From Tessaracoccus sp. OH4464_COT-324 (GTDB taxonomy: Bacteria; Actinomycetota; Actinomycetes; Propionibacteriales; Propionibacteriaceae), in NCBI RefSeq assembly GCF_003932855.1, contig NZ_RQYZ01000021.1, positions 1-38,384 of the forward strand: a stretch of 38,384 nt of DNA, in the 5' to 3' direction. The notes beneath the pieces were generated by a model that did not search any database, was not told where the DNA came from, and saw only the letters and a program-made list of their open reading frames with translations. Positions 15,573 to 27,005 of the stretch are shown piece by piece. The translations under genes and the position numbers were made by a program. The number at the start of each line of letters is the position of its first letter. The stretch's first letter is position 1.

Positions 15573-17288
15573 ATGGCCAGCCCCCTTTCTCAGCCCTCCT
15601 TCGACGATCTGGGCACCCCCCTGCACGAAGCCACCTTCGTCGTGGTGGACCTGGAAACGACAGGCCCCGGGGCCGAGGCTGAGATCACGGAAATCGGAGC
15701 CGTAAAGCTGCGCGAGGGCGAGGTCGTTGGCACCTTCCAGACTCTCATCCGCCCGCAGAGCCCCATCCCGGCCATGATTCAGGTTCTGACGGGTATCACG
15801 AATGAACTGGTTGCGGACCAGCCGACGGTGTCCGAGATCCTGCCCTCCTTTCTGGAGTTTCTGGGGCGATCCGTCCTCGTGGCGCATAACGCACGATTCG
15901 ACGTGGGCTTCCTACGGCGCGCGTTCGCCACCAATCACTTCACCTGGCCGAGCCCAACCGTCATCGACACCCTGGCACTGGCCCGCAACTGCCTGGCCCG
16001 CGACGAGGTGAGAAACCACAAACTTGGCACCCTGGCCGCCCATTTCGGGGCCGCCACGGTACCCACCCACCGAGCGCTCTCCGACGCGCTGGCGACCGCC
16101 GACGTGCTGCACGGCCTTCTTGAACGAATCGGGAACCGGAACGTGCGAACCGTCGAGGAACTCGTCGAGTTCCTGCGGCGAGTCTCCCCCGATCGGCGCG
16201 CAAAGCGCGTCTGGGCGGAGTCCTTGCCGGAAGCCCCGGGCGTTTACTGGTTCGAACGCCGAGGAGATGCGGAGACGGAGGTGCTCTACGTTGGCAGGTC
16301 CGCCCGCCTGCGTTCTCGGGTGCGGTCCTACTTCTCGGCGGGCGAGAAACGCAGACGGATGCACGAGATGGTTCGGGTGGCGACCGGCGTGGGTCACGTC
16401 GAGTGTCACACCCTGCTGGAAGCCCAGGTGCGGGAACTGCGGATGATCGACAGGCTCCAGCCACACTACAATCGCCGATCTCGTCGGCAGGAAAAACTGA
16501 AATGGCTGAGGCTAACACCCGAGATGTTTCCTCGGCTCGCCGTGGTCAGTGAGATAAGCGGCGGCACGCCACACTTCGGCCCGTTCGCCAGCCGGCGAGC
16601 AGCCCAGGACGCCATGGACGCGATTCACGACGCCTTCCCGCTGCGCAGATGCACCCGCAGGCTGAGCACGCTGGCGCCGAGCAAATCGTGCCCGTGGGGC
16701 GATCTCGGGCGCTGCGCCGCGCCCTGCCTGCTGGGGGAGGCTGGCGCCCGCTACTCGGATTTGGTGCGCTCGGTGGAGCAGCTCTGGCTCGGCGACGTCC
16801 GGCCGCTCGTCGAGCACGCGGCCTCCCGGCTCCGACGACTGGTCGCGCAGCTGCGCTACGAGGAGGCGAGTTCCGTGAGCCGCCGAGTCACCGCCCTGCT
16901 CGCCACGGCCGAGCGGCTGCACCGGGTCCGGGCTGTGGCGGCCTGTCCGGAGATCGTGGCGGCCCAGCCCAGCGAACGCGGTTGGGACATCCACGTGATT
17001 CGCCACGGCCGGCTGGCGGGGGCGTCGAGCGCGCCCACGAGCCGGGTACGCCAGGTTGCGAGCGCCACCCAGTCCGCAGCCGGAGCCGTCTTGCCGCCAG
17101 CAGAAGGGAAACTCGCCGCGACTTTGGAGGAGGCGGAGATGGTTGCGCGGTGGCTTGAGCAACCCGGCGTGCGGTTGATCGAGATCAACGGTGAATGGGC
17201 TTGGCCGGTGGCGGCCACCATCACCGAACGCCAGTTTGCGCGGCTACTGCGTCCACCATGCCCACGCAAGCCCGCCAGTCGAAACTGA
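15573..17288 (+). CDS. DEDDh exonuclease fused to GIY-YIG/UvrC-like nuclease
   Basis: A 571-residue fusion, counterpart of mycobacterial Rv2191. The N-terminal part (about 18-190) is a DnaQ-type 3'-5' exonuclease: Asp26 and Glu28 in VVVDLETTG, HNARFDVGF, and His-Asp in HRALSDALATAD. The middle part (about 215-300) is a GIY-YIG nuclease as in UvrC/Cho: PGVYWF, VLYVGRS, the following arginines and Glu in LLEAQVREL, with YN closing it. The rest resembles the region of UvrC after its nuclease, including a cysteine cluster (CTRRLS, CPWGDLGRCAAPC) and a UVR-like stretch (QLRYEEASSVSRRV). It probably acts in DNA repair, cutting and then trimming damaged strands, but its substrate is not established. 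ATG 15573 appears leaderless. Confidence 0.93.
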   Translation: MASPLSQPSFDDLGTPLHEATFVVVDLETTGPGAEAEITEIGAVKLREGEVVGTFQTLIRPQSPIPAMIQVLTGITNELVADQPTVSEILPSFLEFLGRSVLVAHNARFDVGFLRRAFATNHFTWPSPTVIDTLALARNCLARDEVRNHKLGTLAAHFGAATVPTHRALSDALATADVLHGLLERIGNRNVRTVEELVEFLRRVSPDRRAKRVWAESLPEAPGVYWFERRGDAETEVLYVGRSARLRSRVRSYFSAGEKRRRMHEMVRVATGVGHVECHTLLEAQVRELRMIDRLQPHYNRRSRRQEKLKWLRLTPEMFPRLAVVSEISGGTPHFGPFASRRAAQDAMDAIHDAFPLRRCTRRLSTLAPSKSCPWGDLGRCAAPCLLGEAGARYSDLVRSVEQLWLGDVRPLVEHAASRLRRLVAQLRYEEASSVSRRVTALLATAERLHRVRAVAACPEIVAAQPSERGWDIHVIRHGRLAGASSAPTSRVRQVASATQSAAGAVLPPAEGKLAATLEEAEMVARWLEQPGVRLIEINGEWAWPVAATITERQFARLLRPPCPRKPASRN

Positions 17289-17315
17289 ACCGGCCCCGCC
17301 GGAAGCGGGGCCGGT
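17289..17315. terminator. Bidirectional hairpin between convergent genes
   Basis: A perfect 11-bp GC stem: ACCGGCCCCGC (17289-17299) pairs with GCGGGGCCGGT (17305-17315) around a 5-nt loop. It starts right after the stop of the exonuclease fusion and lies 12 bp before the end of the convergent cyclophilin gene, so it can serve both. Confidence 0.8.
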
Positions 17316-17327
17316 CGGCGCTTGGCC

Positions 17328-17837
17328 TCAGGCCAGGCTCACAGACTGAATCACCACGGGGTCGAGCGGCCGGTCGGCCCGATCAGTGGGCGTCTTGGCG
17401 ATTGCATCCACCACCTGCTGGGAGGCCTCGTCCGCCACTACGCCGAAGATTGTGTGTCGCATGTTCAGGTGCGGCGTCGGCGCAACCGTGATGAAGAACT
17501 GGGAGCCGTTGGTGCCCGGTCCCGCGTTGGCCATGGCCAGCAGGTAAGGCTTGTCAAAGCGCAGCTCCGGATGGAACTCGTCGGCGAATCGGTACCCGGG
17601 GCCGCCCCGGCCGTCCCCCCTGGGGCAACCACCTTGGATCATGAAACCGTCGATGACCCGATGGAAGGTGAGTCCGTCGTAGAACTTGCCTGTCTTGGTT
17701 TCACCCGTGCCGGGGTCCTCGTACTCCTTGGTACCACCCGCCAGGCCGACGAAGTTGGCCACGGTGTTGGGGGCGTGGTCTTCGAGGAGCTGAATGACGA
17801 TGTCTCCCCTGTTGGTGTGCAAAGTAGCGGTGCTCAC
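17328..17837 (-). CDS. ppiA: Peptidyl-prolyl cis-trans isomerase (cyclophilin)
   Basis: A cytoplasmic single-domain cyclophilin of 169 residues with no signal peptide. It shows the family core: [19 protein letters not shown] (catalytic Arg in FHRV), [18 protein letters not shown], and HTIFGVV. It speeds proline isomerisation during folding. GTG 17837 is supported by AAGGA 6 nt upstream. It is divergent from the sunset-domain gene and convergent with the exonuclease fusion. The substrate-pocket residues recognisable here (Arg, Phe, Met, Gln, Ala, Asn) are intact. No operon partner is visible, so it seems a general housekeeping chaperone. Confidence 0.96.
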   Translation of the reverse strand: MSTATLHTNRGDIVIQLLEDHAPNTVANFVGLAGGTKEYEDPGTGETKTGKFYDGLTFHRVIDGFMIQGGCPRGDGRGGPGYRFADEFHPELRFDKPYLLAMANAGPGTNGSQFFITVAPTPHLNMRHTIFGVVADEASQQVVDAIAKTPTDRADRPLDPVVIQSVSLA

Positions 17838-17935
17838 GCTGTTTCCTTTCCATTTGTTGATGCCAAGTGTTGCAGATCCGAGGCATTTGGCAATGGATCA
17901 CGCAGTAGTTGGCGAGGCCCGCTACCGTTGAAGGT

Positions 17936-17965
17936 GCTCGATCACGAGCCGCTCGATCACGAGCC
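17936..17965 (+). repeat. Tandem 15-bp repeat before the sunset-domain gene
   Basis: GCTCGATCACGAGCC occurs twice head to tail (17936-17950, 17951-17965), ending 19 nt before GTG 17985 and just before its ribosome site. Each copy holds a short inverted repeat CTCG-ATCA-CGAG. It could be a paired operator in the 5' leader or simply a recent duplication; nothing else in the window shares it as far as I can see. Confidence 0.8.
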
Positions 17966-17984
17966 AAATCAATTGGAGGTACCT

Positions 17985-18782
17985 GTGAGGAAGTCCCAGA
18001 AGTTCCGGAAGGCCGCCGTGGAGCAAGCCTCCGCCGCCGCCGAGTACGGACAGAAGGCGCTCAAGGAAGGTGTGGCGAAGGCCCAGGTAGTGTTGGAGGA
18101 AGGCGTTCAGCAAACACAGGAACTGCTGACCAAGCTCCAGGAACAGGCCGTCCCCAAACTGCACCAGGCAAAAGTTCGCTCAGCCGACTTCGCAGCCCGC
18201 AAGTTCGACGCCATCGAGCCGCACCTGCGCGACGCACTCGATCGCGTCCAACCCACCGTAGAATCCGCTCGGGACAAGGTAGCCGGTGATCTACTGCCGC
18301 GGCTTTCAGCCGCACTGCACGAAGCCGCTGAACACCCGAGCCCGGTAGTTCATCGCAAATCGCGCGCGAAGACCCTGCTGAAACTGCTTGCCTTCGCGGG
18401 CCTGCTCGCTGGCGCGGTAGCGGCGGTTCGCCACTTCCTGGCTCCGAAGGACGACGGATGGACCGCCCACGAGCCCTCACGCGCCTACGTCAACAACAAC
18501 GACACCTTTGCCACCGCGGCCAAGGTAGCCGCCGAAGCCGCCGAAGCGGAGGTAGTCGAGGATGCTGAACCGGCACAAGACACGCCGGAGCCCAGCAGCA
18601 AGTACGGCCCGGATTCCTACGTGGGCGACGAGCCACCGGCCGAATACACCATCAAGGGCAACGAACGCTCGATGAAGTACCATCTCCCGGGAAGCAACGC
18701 CTACGATCGCACGATCGCCGAGGTCTGGTTCGCCACCGAAGAGGCGGCTGAGGCTGCCGGCTTCTCGAAGGCCCAACGCTGA
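17985..18782 (+). CDS. Membrane-anchored protein with C-terminal sunset domain
   Basis: A 265-residue protein whose start is fixed by TTGGAGG (17973-17979) 5 nt before GTG 17985; the longer open frame upstream runs antisense through ppiA and is not real. The N-terminal half (about 1-125) is a charged helical region rich in Ala, Glu, Lys and Gln. A single hydrophobic segment (about 130-150) follows, then an acidic Ala/Glu stretch. The C-terminal 58 residues begin [12 protein letters not shown] and contain [34 protein letters not shown]: the pattern of the so-called sunset domain found at the ends of many actinobacterial proteins. Topology is uncertain. The helical part recalls apolipoprotein-like or DUF5324-like proteins. 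Function unknown; I infer an envelope role from the membrane anchor only. Confidence 0.88.
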   Translation: MRKSQKFRKAAVEQASAAAEYGQKALKEGVAKAQVVLEEGVQQTQELLTKLQEQAVPKLHQAKVRSADFAARKFDAIEPHLRDALDRVQPTVESARDKVAGDLLPRLSAALHEAAEHPSPVVHRKSRAKTLLKLLAFAGLLAGAVAAVRHFLAPKDDGWTAHEPSRAYVNNNDTFATAAKVAAEAAEAEVVEDAEPAQDTPEPSSKYGPDSYVGDEPPAEYTIKGNERSMKYHLPGSNAYDRTIAEVWFATEEAAEAAGFSKAQR

Positions 18783-18799
18783 CCCACTGATCGACCCTT

Positions 18800-18833
18800 C
18801 TGTTGGCGCCGTTCGGTTGGGCGGCGCCAACAG
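18800..18833 (+). terminator. Hairpin terminator after the sunset-domain gene
   Basis: A perfect 12-bp stem: CTGTTGGCGCCG (18800-18811) pairs with CGGCGCCAACAG (18822-18833) around a 10-nt loop, 18 nt after the stop. TTCTCC follows rather than a T-run. Confidence 0.8.
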
Positions 18834-18880
18834 TTCTCCACAGTGCGCCCGCTGCGGTCTCGCGCAAGCGCCAGCCGGGC

Positions 18881-18886
18881 TAGCCT
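18881..18886 (+). promoter_or_regulatory. Leaderless -10 element for the prepilin peptidase gene
   Basis: TAGCCT lies 7 nt before ATG 18894 and no ribosome site is seen. This favours ATG 18894 over the in-frame GTG at 18843. Confidence 0.5.
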
Positions 18887-18893
18887 CGTGCGC

Positions 18894-19502
18894 ATGTGGT
18901 CAAGTTGGCTGGTCGCCGTGCTGGTTGCGGCCGTCGTGCAGGCTTTTCTGGTCCCCCGCCTGACGGTCCGAACGCTTTCCGGGGAACCTCAACCCAATTT
19001 CTCCCGGTTGGGAGGCTGGTGGGTGTTCCCCGCGGCGGGTCTCTCGGCGCTGCCTGCTTGGCTTTCCACCATCAACCCGGATACCCGCTGGCTGCTGCTC
19101 GTGTGGGCGATCTCCGCCCCGTTGGCCGTGACCGACCTGGCCACCACATATCTGCCGAATCAGTTGATGTACCCGCTCTGGGCAGCCCTCGCCCTCGCGG
19201 TTGCCGCCCAACCTAACCTCGTAGCCCTGGGGATCCTAGGCGGAGTTGCGGCCTACGGCGGCTTCTGGCTGGTTTGGCGGTTCAGCGGTTCCTTGGGATA
19301 TGGCGACGTACGACTGGCGGGCGCCGTCGGTCTCCTGGCTTCGCCTCACGGTGCCGGAGGCGTGCTGCTCGCCCTCTGCGCTGGCACAGCACTCGGCGCG
19401 GTCGCAGCAGTGCTCGCGGCATGCCGGGGCCGGCGGGTCATCCCCTACGGCCCCTGGCTGTGGTTGGGTGCGCTGGCGCCCTTCGTCGCCCAAGCGGGAT
19501 GA
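18894..19502 (+). CDS. Small type IV prepilin peptidase-like protein (A24)
   Basis: A 202-residue polytopic membrane protein with about six helices. Both aspartates of the A24 aspartyl protease family are visible: Asp81 in AVTDLATTYLPN and Asp138 in LGYGDVRLAGAVG, the family's GxGD motif. The larger bacterial enzymes also carry an N-terminal methyltransferase domain with zinc-binding cysteines; this one lacks it, as in the small archaeal/TadV-like forms. The family cleaves leader peptides of pilins and pseudopilins at the membrane. No pilin, ATPase or secretin-like gene is nearby, so its substrate is elsewhere or it has another job. ATG 18894 is chosen for the upstream -10 at 18881-18886. It converges with the receiver-like gene. 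Confidence 0.88.
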   Translation: MWSSWLVAVLVAAVVQAFLVPRLTVRTLSGEPQPNFSRLGGWWVFPAAGLSALPAWLSTINPDTRWLLLVWAISAPLAVTDLATTYLPNQLMYPLWAALALAVAAQPNLVALGILGGVAAYGGFWLVWRFSGSLGYGDVRLAGAVGLLASPHGAGGVLLALCAGTALGAVAAVLAACRGRRVIPYGPWLWLGALAPFVAQAG

Positions 19503-19543
19503 CCGGGCGGGACGGCACGGATCAAGCTTCGAAAAATCAGGCC

Positions 19544-19942
19544 CTAACCAACCCGAGCGCGCAGCAGGTCCGCCGCCTGCCGCGGCATCTCGAAGGGATC
19601 CAGCGGGTATGGGGTGATCGCGTCCGCCCGGGACCAGGTCGCGAGCCAGGTGTCGACCTCGCGCACGATGAGCAGCATCACTGGCGGGCAGTCGTGGTAC
19701 TCCTCCTTGAGCTGGTGGGCCAGCCCAAAACCTCCGCTCGGCTGCGCCTCCCCGTCGAGCACAACCAGCGAATACTCGCTGCCGGAATCCAGCGCACGGA
19801 GCAGGGCTGCTGGCGTTGCCACCTCAAGAACCTCGACCTCGGGCAGATCAGCGGCCACCTTCTTGCCCAGGGTGACACGCACCTGCTCACGGACAAGACG
19901 ATTGTCGGAGTAAACCAGCACCTTCACCGGATTGTCAGTCAT
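19544..19942 (-). CDS. Orphan degenerate receiver-domain protein (Rv3143-like)
   Basis: A 132-residue single receiver domain without an output domain. Asp63 in LVVLDGEAQPSGG matches the phosphorylation site, but the acidic pair near the start is reduced to SDN (Asp13), the usual Ser/Thr is absent in VMLLIVRE, and the conserved Lys before Pro is replaced (TPYPLDP, Tyr112). The sequence pattern VLVYSDN, REQV, LDGEA.P.GG, CPPV, WLATWSRADA recalls the mycobacterial orphan regulator Rv3143, which has been reported to bind and tune NADH dehydrogenase. Its first 8 bases overlap the end of the CtaG-type gene (ATGACTGA), so the two are probably translated together. I infer a protein-protein role in respiration rather than transcription control. 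Classical phosphorylation signalling seems unlikely. Confidence 0.87.
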   Translation of the reverse strand: MTDNPVKVLVYSDNRLVREQVRVTLGKKVAADLPEVEVLEVATPAALLRALDSGSEYSLVVLDGEAQPSGGFGLAHQLKEEYHDCPPVMLLIVREVDTWLATWSRADAITPYPLDPFEMPRQAADLLRARVG

Positions 19943-20930
19943 GTCTATCGTCCTCGCGGGGTAGTTCGGTCTTCTCGGGTGAGTCTAGCCCCTCTCCGGC
20001 GAGTTGCGCCGCACGAGCCCGCTCCTCCCTCAGGGCCTGGCGGTCTGCGCGACGGGCCTCCCGCTGAGACTCCTGGATCCAGCGCACGAAGATGACGGCC
20101 ATCGCGTAAATCATCGTCAGATCGCCGGTTGCCCACATGAGCGCCCCGGCCCAAGTCTGATCCATAAGCGGGCTGACCCCCCAGTCACGCTCGAAGGCCA
20201 GGTACCACTCCTCCGCGATCAGTCTCTTGCTGCCCAGGATCATCACGCCCAGGAAAGCGTGAAAAGGCATCGTGAGGATAAACATCACGACGCGGATCGG
20301 GTACGGGATCCGGTATGGCTGGGGATCCGGTCCAAGCAGCGGCATGAAGAACAGACAGCCAATCACCACCAGGTAGATGTGCAGCAGATCATGGTGGAAG
20401 TCGTTCACCAGGGTGAGTTCGTACCAGCCAGTCAGGTAGAGCAGGAAAGGGCTAGCCATCATGATGCCCAAGGTCAGCGGCGGGAAGAGCAGCACCTTGG
20501 CGAACCAGCTGTGCACGAAAGCGAGCAGCCACTTACGTGGCTTGCCCGGCAGCACTCTGAGCGCGAGCGTCACGGGCGCGCTGGCGGCCAGGAACACCGG
20601 CGCGACCATGTTGAAGATCATGTGCTGGATCATGTGCGCCCAAAACAGCACGGAATCGTAGACGCCCAAGAAGCTGAACGACGCGACGGCGATCAGCCCC
20701 TGCCCACTCAGGAATCCCGCCGTGCGCCATCTCGACCACTTGTCGCCGCGCCGCTTGAGAAGGTGTACGCCGTACAGGTAAGCGCCGGTCATCAGGCTGA
20801 GCGAAAGGACGATCCACCAGGGAAACGTCCAGGCGGTGAAGTATGTCCAGCCCACGAGCGGCTCGATGAGGTCGTCGGGCTTCGCGTGGGACGGCAGCAG
20901 AGCGGCTGCGAGGATCGGCATAGCGCGCAT
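19935..20930 (-). CDS. Cytochrome c oxidase assembly protein, CtaG (caa3) type
   Basis: A 331-residue protein with about seven membrane helices. The family is recognised by FWAHMIQHMIFNMVAPVFLAASAPVTLALR, split over helices, and by NDFHHDLLHIYLVVIGCLFF and PFHAFLG; the several histidines could bind copper. In bacilli, CtaG is needed for making active caa3 oxidase, probably by copper handling. ATG 20930 is preferred (GGGGGTGGG upstream); the frame stays open to 21254 but overlaps ctaE and lacks support. The C-terminus is a charged, cytoplasmic tail (ESQREARRADRQAL) followed by an 8-nt overlap with the receiver gene. It is divergent from ctaE, whose oxidase it would help assemble. Confidence 0.93.
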   Translation of the reverse strand: MRAMPILAAALLPSHAKPDDLIEPLVGWTYFTAWTFPWWIVLSLSLMTGAYLYGVHLLKRRGDKWSRWRTAGFLSGQGLIAVASFSFLGVYDSVLFWAHMIQHMIFNMVAPVFLAASAPVTLALRVLPGKPRKWLLAFVHSWFAKVLLFPPLTLGIMMASPFLLYLTGWYELTLVNDFHHDLLHIYLVVIGCLFFMPLLGPDPQPYRIPYPIRVVMFILTMPFHAFLGVMILGSKRLIAEEWYLAFERDWGVSPLMDQTWAGALMWATGDLTMIYAMAVIFVRWIQESQREARRADRQALREERARAAQLAGEGLDSPEKTELPREDDRHD

Positions 20931-21000
20931 TGTCCCACCCCCAAGCAGAAACATTTTGACTGGGGTGACCTTAAAACGTGACGGGAGACCGATTTGCCGC

Positions 21001-21006
21001 AATAAT
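21001..21006 (+). promoter_or_regulatory. Promoter of the ctaE-qcrCAB operon, probably leaderless
   Basis: AATAAT (21001-21006) is 6 nt before GTG 21013. GTGACG (20978-20983) lies 17 nt further upstream and fits a -35. The 82-bp space is shared with the divergent CtaG-type gene. Confidence 0.6.
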
Positions 21007-21012
21007 GAGGCC

Positions 21013-21717
21013 GTGGTCACGAAAGCAGAAACAACGGCGCCAGCGGGGCTGAAGCCCACAGGAGCGCTGCACGAAGTCCCCATAACCCGACTGAACGCGC
21101 CTAAGGGCCGCCCGGACACCGTATCCATCGGAGTCTGGGTGTGGCTCTCAAGCGAGCTCATGTTCTTTGCGACGTTGTTCGCCGCATACTTCATGCTGCG
21201 CAACACCACCAACGAGATCGCCGCGATGAACGGCACCCCAGCGATGTGGGCCACCGAGTCCGCTCACCTCGACGTAACGTTCTCCTCCATCAACACCGCC
21301 ATCTTGGTGTTTAGCTCCTTCACCTGCCAGTTCGCCGCCAACGCAGCCAGCGCCGGACGCGTCAACGGCTCCTGGATCAACCCCATGAAGATGGGCATGC
21401 GACAGGGTTTCATCATCACCGCGGTCCTGGGCTCGATCTTCATCGCCGGCCAGGTTTGGGAGTACTTCACGCTCTTCTCCGAGGGCTTCACGATCAGCAC
21501 CAACCAGTACTGGTCCGCGTTCTTCCTGGCAACAGGCTTCCACGGCTTGCACGTCCTGGGTGGCATCGTCGCCTTCTTCTTCGTGCTTGCCCGTTCCTTC
21601 ATGACCCGTACGCATACCCATGAGCAGACCGTCGGAGCGCACGTTGTCAGTTACTACTGGCACTTCGTCGACGTCATCTGGATTGTGCTGTTCGGCGTCC
21701 TCTACTTCCTCCGTTAA
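21013..21717 (+). CDS. ctaE: Cytochrome c oxidase subunit III
   Basis: A 234-residue membrane subunit of the aa3 oxidase with about five to seven helices. Characteristic stretches are GVWVWLSSELMFFATLFAAYF, split here, and FFLATGFHGLHVLGGIVAFFF and SYYWHFVDVIWIVLFGVLYFL. It supports the catalytic core and its oxygen and proton routes. The start is taken as GTG 21013 (VVTKAETTAP). An open extension upstream runs into the divergent CtaG-type gene and has no family similarity. It opens the operon ctaE-qcrC-qcrA-qcrB, an order conserved across Actinobacteria because oxidase and bc complex form one supercomplex. qcrC begins 15 nt after its stop. Confidence 0.96.
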   Translation: MVTKAETTAPAGLKPTGALHEVPITRLNAPKGRPDTVSIGVWVWLSSELMFFATLFAAYFMLRNTTNEIAAMNGTPAMWATESAHLDVTFSSINTAILVFSSFTCQFAANAASAGRVNGSWINPMKMGMRQGFIITAVLGSIFIAGQVWEYFTLFSEGFTISTNQYWSAFFLATGFHGLHVLGGIVAFFFVLARSFMTRTHTHEQTVGAHVVSYYWHFVDVIWIVLFGVLYFLR

Positions 21718-21732
21718 ACCTCAGGAGCAACT

Positions 21733-22533
21733 TTGAACACCGACACCAAGCGTAAGCGCAAGGCGTTCGCTCGCCCCTGGCTACTCGTCCTGGCCCTCTT
21801 CCTGGTGGGCGTCGCCTATTCGGTGACGACCCCCCAGCCGAGCTCCGCAGACTCCGATCTGACGCAACAACTCGTCATGGGCAAGGAAATCTACGACACG
21901 ACCTGCTCCTCCTGCCACGGCCTCAACGGTGAGGGGCAGAAAGTTGGCGTGTCCCTGATCGGCGTCGGTGGCGCGGCCGTCGACTTCCAGATGGGCACTG
22001 GTCGCATGCCCGCCAACCGCGGAGAAGCGCAGATCCCCACTGGCCCCGTGGTCTACACCCAGGAGCAGATCGACGCAGTGGCCGCCTACGTGGCGACGTT
22101 CGGGCCCGGGCCGGCAGTGCCGGAGAAGTCGCAGTACTCTCCCGAGGGGCTGACCACCGAAGAGATCGCCCACGGCGGATCCCTGTTCCGTGCCAACTGC
22201 TCGGCCTGTCACGGCATCATCGGCGGCGGTGGCGCAATGCCTGAGGGCAAGAAGGCACCCAGCCTGGCCAACACCGACCCCGCCCACATCTGGGAAGCCG
22301 TGCGGTCAGGACCACAGCAGATGCCGATGTTCAGCAAAGAAGTGCTGGCTGACGACGACGTCCGGCAGATCATCGGGTATGTGAAAGCCGCGCATGCCCA
22401 GCCGCGCTATGGCGGCTTCGGCATCGGCGACCACGGCCCCGTTACCGAAGGCATGTGGATCTTCATCGTCGGCCTGGGTCTCCTCGCCGTCATCGCCGGC
22501 TGGATCGCCAAGAAGGGAGTTCGCGCACGATGA
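21733..22533 (+). CDS. qcrC: Diheme cytochrome c of the bc complex
   Basis: A 266-residue membrane-anchored cytochrome cc (actinobacterial c1). Two heme-binding sites are present: CSSCH (Cys58, Cys61, His62) and CSACH (Cys156, Cys159, His160), one per cytochrome domain. An N-terminal helix (about 16-34) and a C-terminal helix (about 240-260, WIFIVGLGLLAVIAGWIA) hold it in the membrane, domains outside. The two hemes carry electrons directly to the oxidase, replacing a soluble cytochrome c. The start codon is TTG 21733, supported by AGGAG about 6 nt upstream. Its last bases overlap the qcrA start (ATGA). Confidence 0.97.
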   Translation: MNTDTKRKRKAFARPWLLVLALFLVGVAYSVTTPQPSSADSDLTQQLVMGKEIYDTTCSSCHGLNGEGQKVGVSLIGVGGAAVDFQMGTGRMPANRGEAQIPTGPVVYTQEQIDAVAAYVATFGPGPAVPEKSQYSPEGLTTEEIAHGGSLFRANCSACHGIIGGGGAMPEGKKAPSLANTDPAHIWEAVRSGPQQMPMFSKEVLADDDVRQIIGYVKAAHAQPRYGGFGIGDHGPVTEGMWIFIVGLGLLAVIAGWIAKKGVRAR

Positions 22534-23653
22534 GCAACAACTTGCCCGTCAAGGACCCGACCGCAGACCACGTTGTCGCGGATCCGGGCGTGGAGGAACA
22601 CATCGAACGGTTCACCGATGTGGATGAGAAGGCCGGCAACCGGGCCTATCGCGCCATCCTGCTCATGCTGGGTCTCGTCCCAGTGCTGGCGATAACCAAC
22701 CTGGTTGTCTACTTTGCAGTGCCTAAGCACCACCAGATCAACATCGAGTTCGCGTCGACCAGTTTCGTTCTGGCGAGCGCCCAGAACTTCCTGCTAGGCC
22801 TCACCGCCGGTCTTGCCGTGCTGCTGATCGGCCTCGCGGTCGTACAGTGGGCGCGTGTCCTGATGAACGACCACGAGATGATCGAGGAGCGCCACTCCGC
22901 ATCCTCCGACGAGGAGACCCGCGCCGTCGCCATCGAGAAGTGGCAGGCCGGGGTCGCCGACTCCAACATCAAACGCCGGCCGCTGATCCTGGGGGCCCTG
23001 GGTGGTGCAGTCGGCATGGCTGCGCTGCCAGCCGTAGTCACCCTGGCTGACATGGGACCCTGGCCCACCGCGGCCACCCGCAAGGAAACCATCGAGAAGA
23101 CGCTCTTCGCCGCGGCTCCGGAGAAGGAAGTCCTGCTCGTCAACGATGAGACCTGGCGCCCCATCAAGGCATCGGACCTTGAGATCGGCCAGCTCGTGAA
23201 CGCCGAGCCCTCGAATTTGCACGGCTGGGTCGACGACGACGGCAAGCATCACCACGAGGACGCTCTGCACGGTGTGGAGGGTCATCAGGCGAAAGCCAAG
23301 GCCGCCATCGTCATCGTGCGCATGGATCCGAATGACATCAAGATCCCTGAATCACGCAAGGACTGGCATGTGTCCGGCATCCTCGCCTACTCCAAGATCT
23401 GTACCCACGTGGGCTGCCCCATCTCGCTTTGGGAGCGGCAGACCCACCACCTGCTGTGTCCCTGCCACCAGTCCACCTTCGACCTCGGAAACTCCGGTGT
23501 CGTCGTCTTCGGCCCTGCGGCACGGTCACTGCCCCAGCTGCCGATCACGGTCAACGCTGATGGGTACCTCGTCGCACGCGGCGACTTCACCGTGCCCGTC
23601 GGGCCCAGCTATTTCGAGCGTGATTCCCGAAACGATTACAAGGATGGTGACGC

Positions 23654-23657
<4 letters not shown>
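22530..23657 (+). CDS. qcrA: Rieske iron-sulfur subunit of the bc complex
   Basis: A 375-residue subunit, long as in other Actinobacteria, with about three membrane helices (near 40-60, 75-100 and 150-170) before the Rieske domain. The 2Fe-2S site is CTHVGC (Cys291, His293) plus CPCH (Cys310, His313), with Cys296 and Cys312 for the disulfide. It accepts electrons from menaquinol and hands them to QcrC. ATG 22530 overlaps the qcrC stop by 4 nt; an in-frame extension upstream inside qcrC is not used. A His-rich acidic insert (DDDGKHHHEDAL) lies just ahead of the Rieske fold. Its end overlaps qcrB. Confidence 0.97.
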
Positions 23658-26882
<3,225 letters not shown>

Positions 26883-27005
26883 TGCGGCCCACGCTCCGCT
26901 GAGCCCAGCCTGGACATCGAACCTCTTGGCCCGCGTGGACGCCGCGCGCCCCACTCCCTGCTTCGACACGAGAAGAGCAGACGAAAATCATCCCTCGAAA
27001 ACCAC

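Noticed and set aside
17322-17984. Upstream extension of the sunset-domain gene
   Set aside because: It runs antisense through the whole cyclophilin gene; TTGGAGG before GTG 17985 gives a clear start.
20931-21254. Long N-terminal extension of the CtaG-type gene
   Set aside because: It would overlap the start of divergent ctaE and its promoter, and it has no membrane-protein character of the family.
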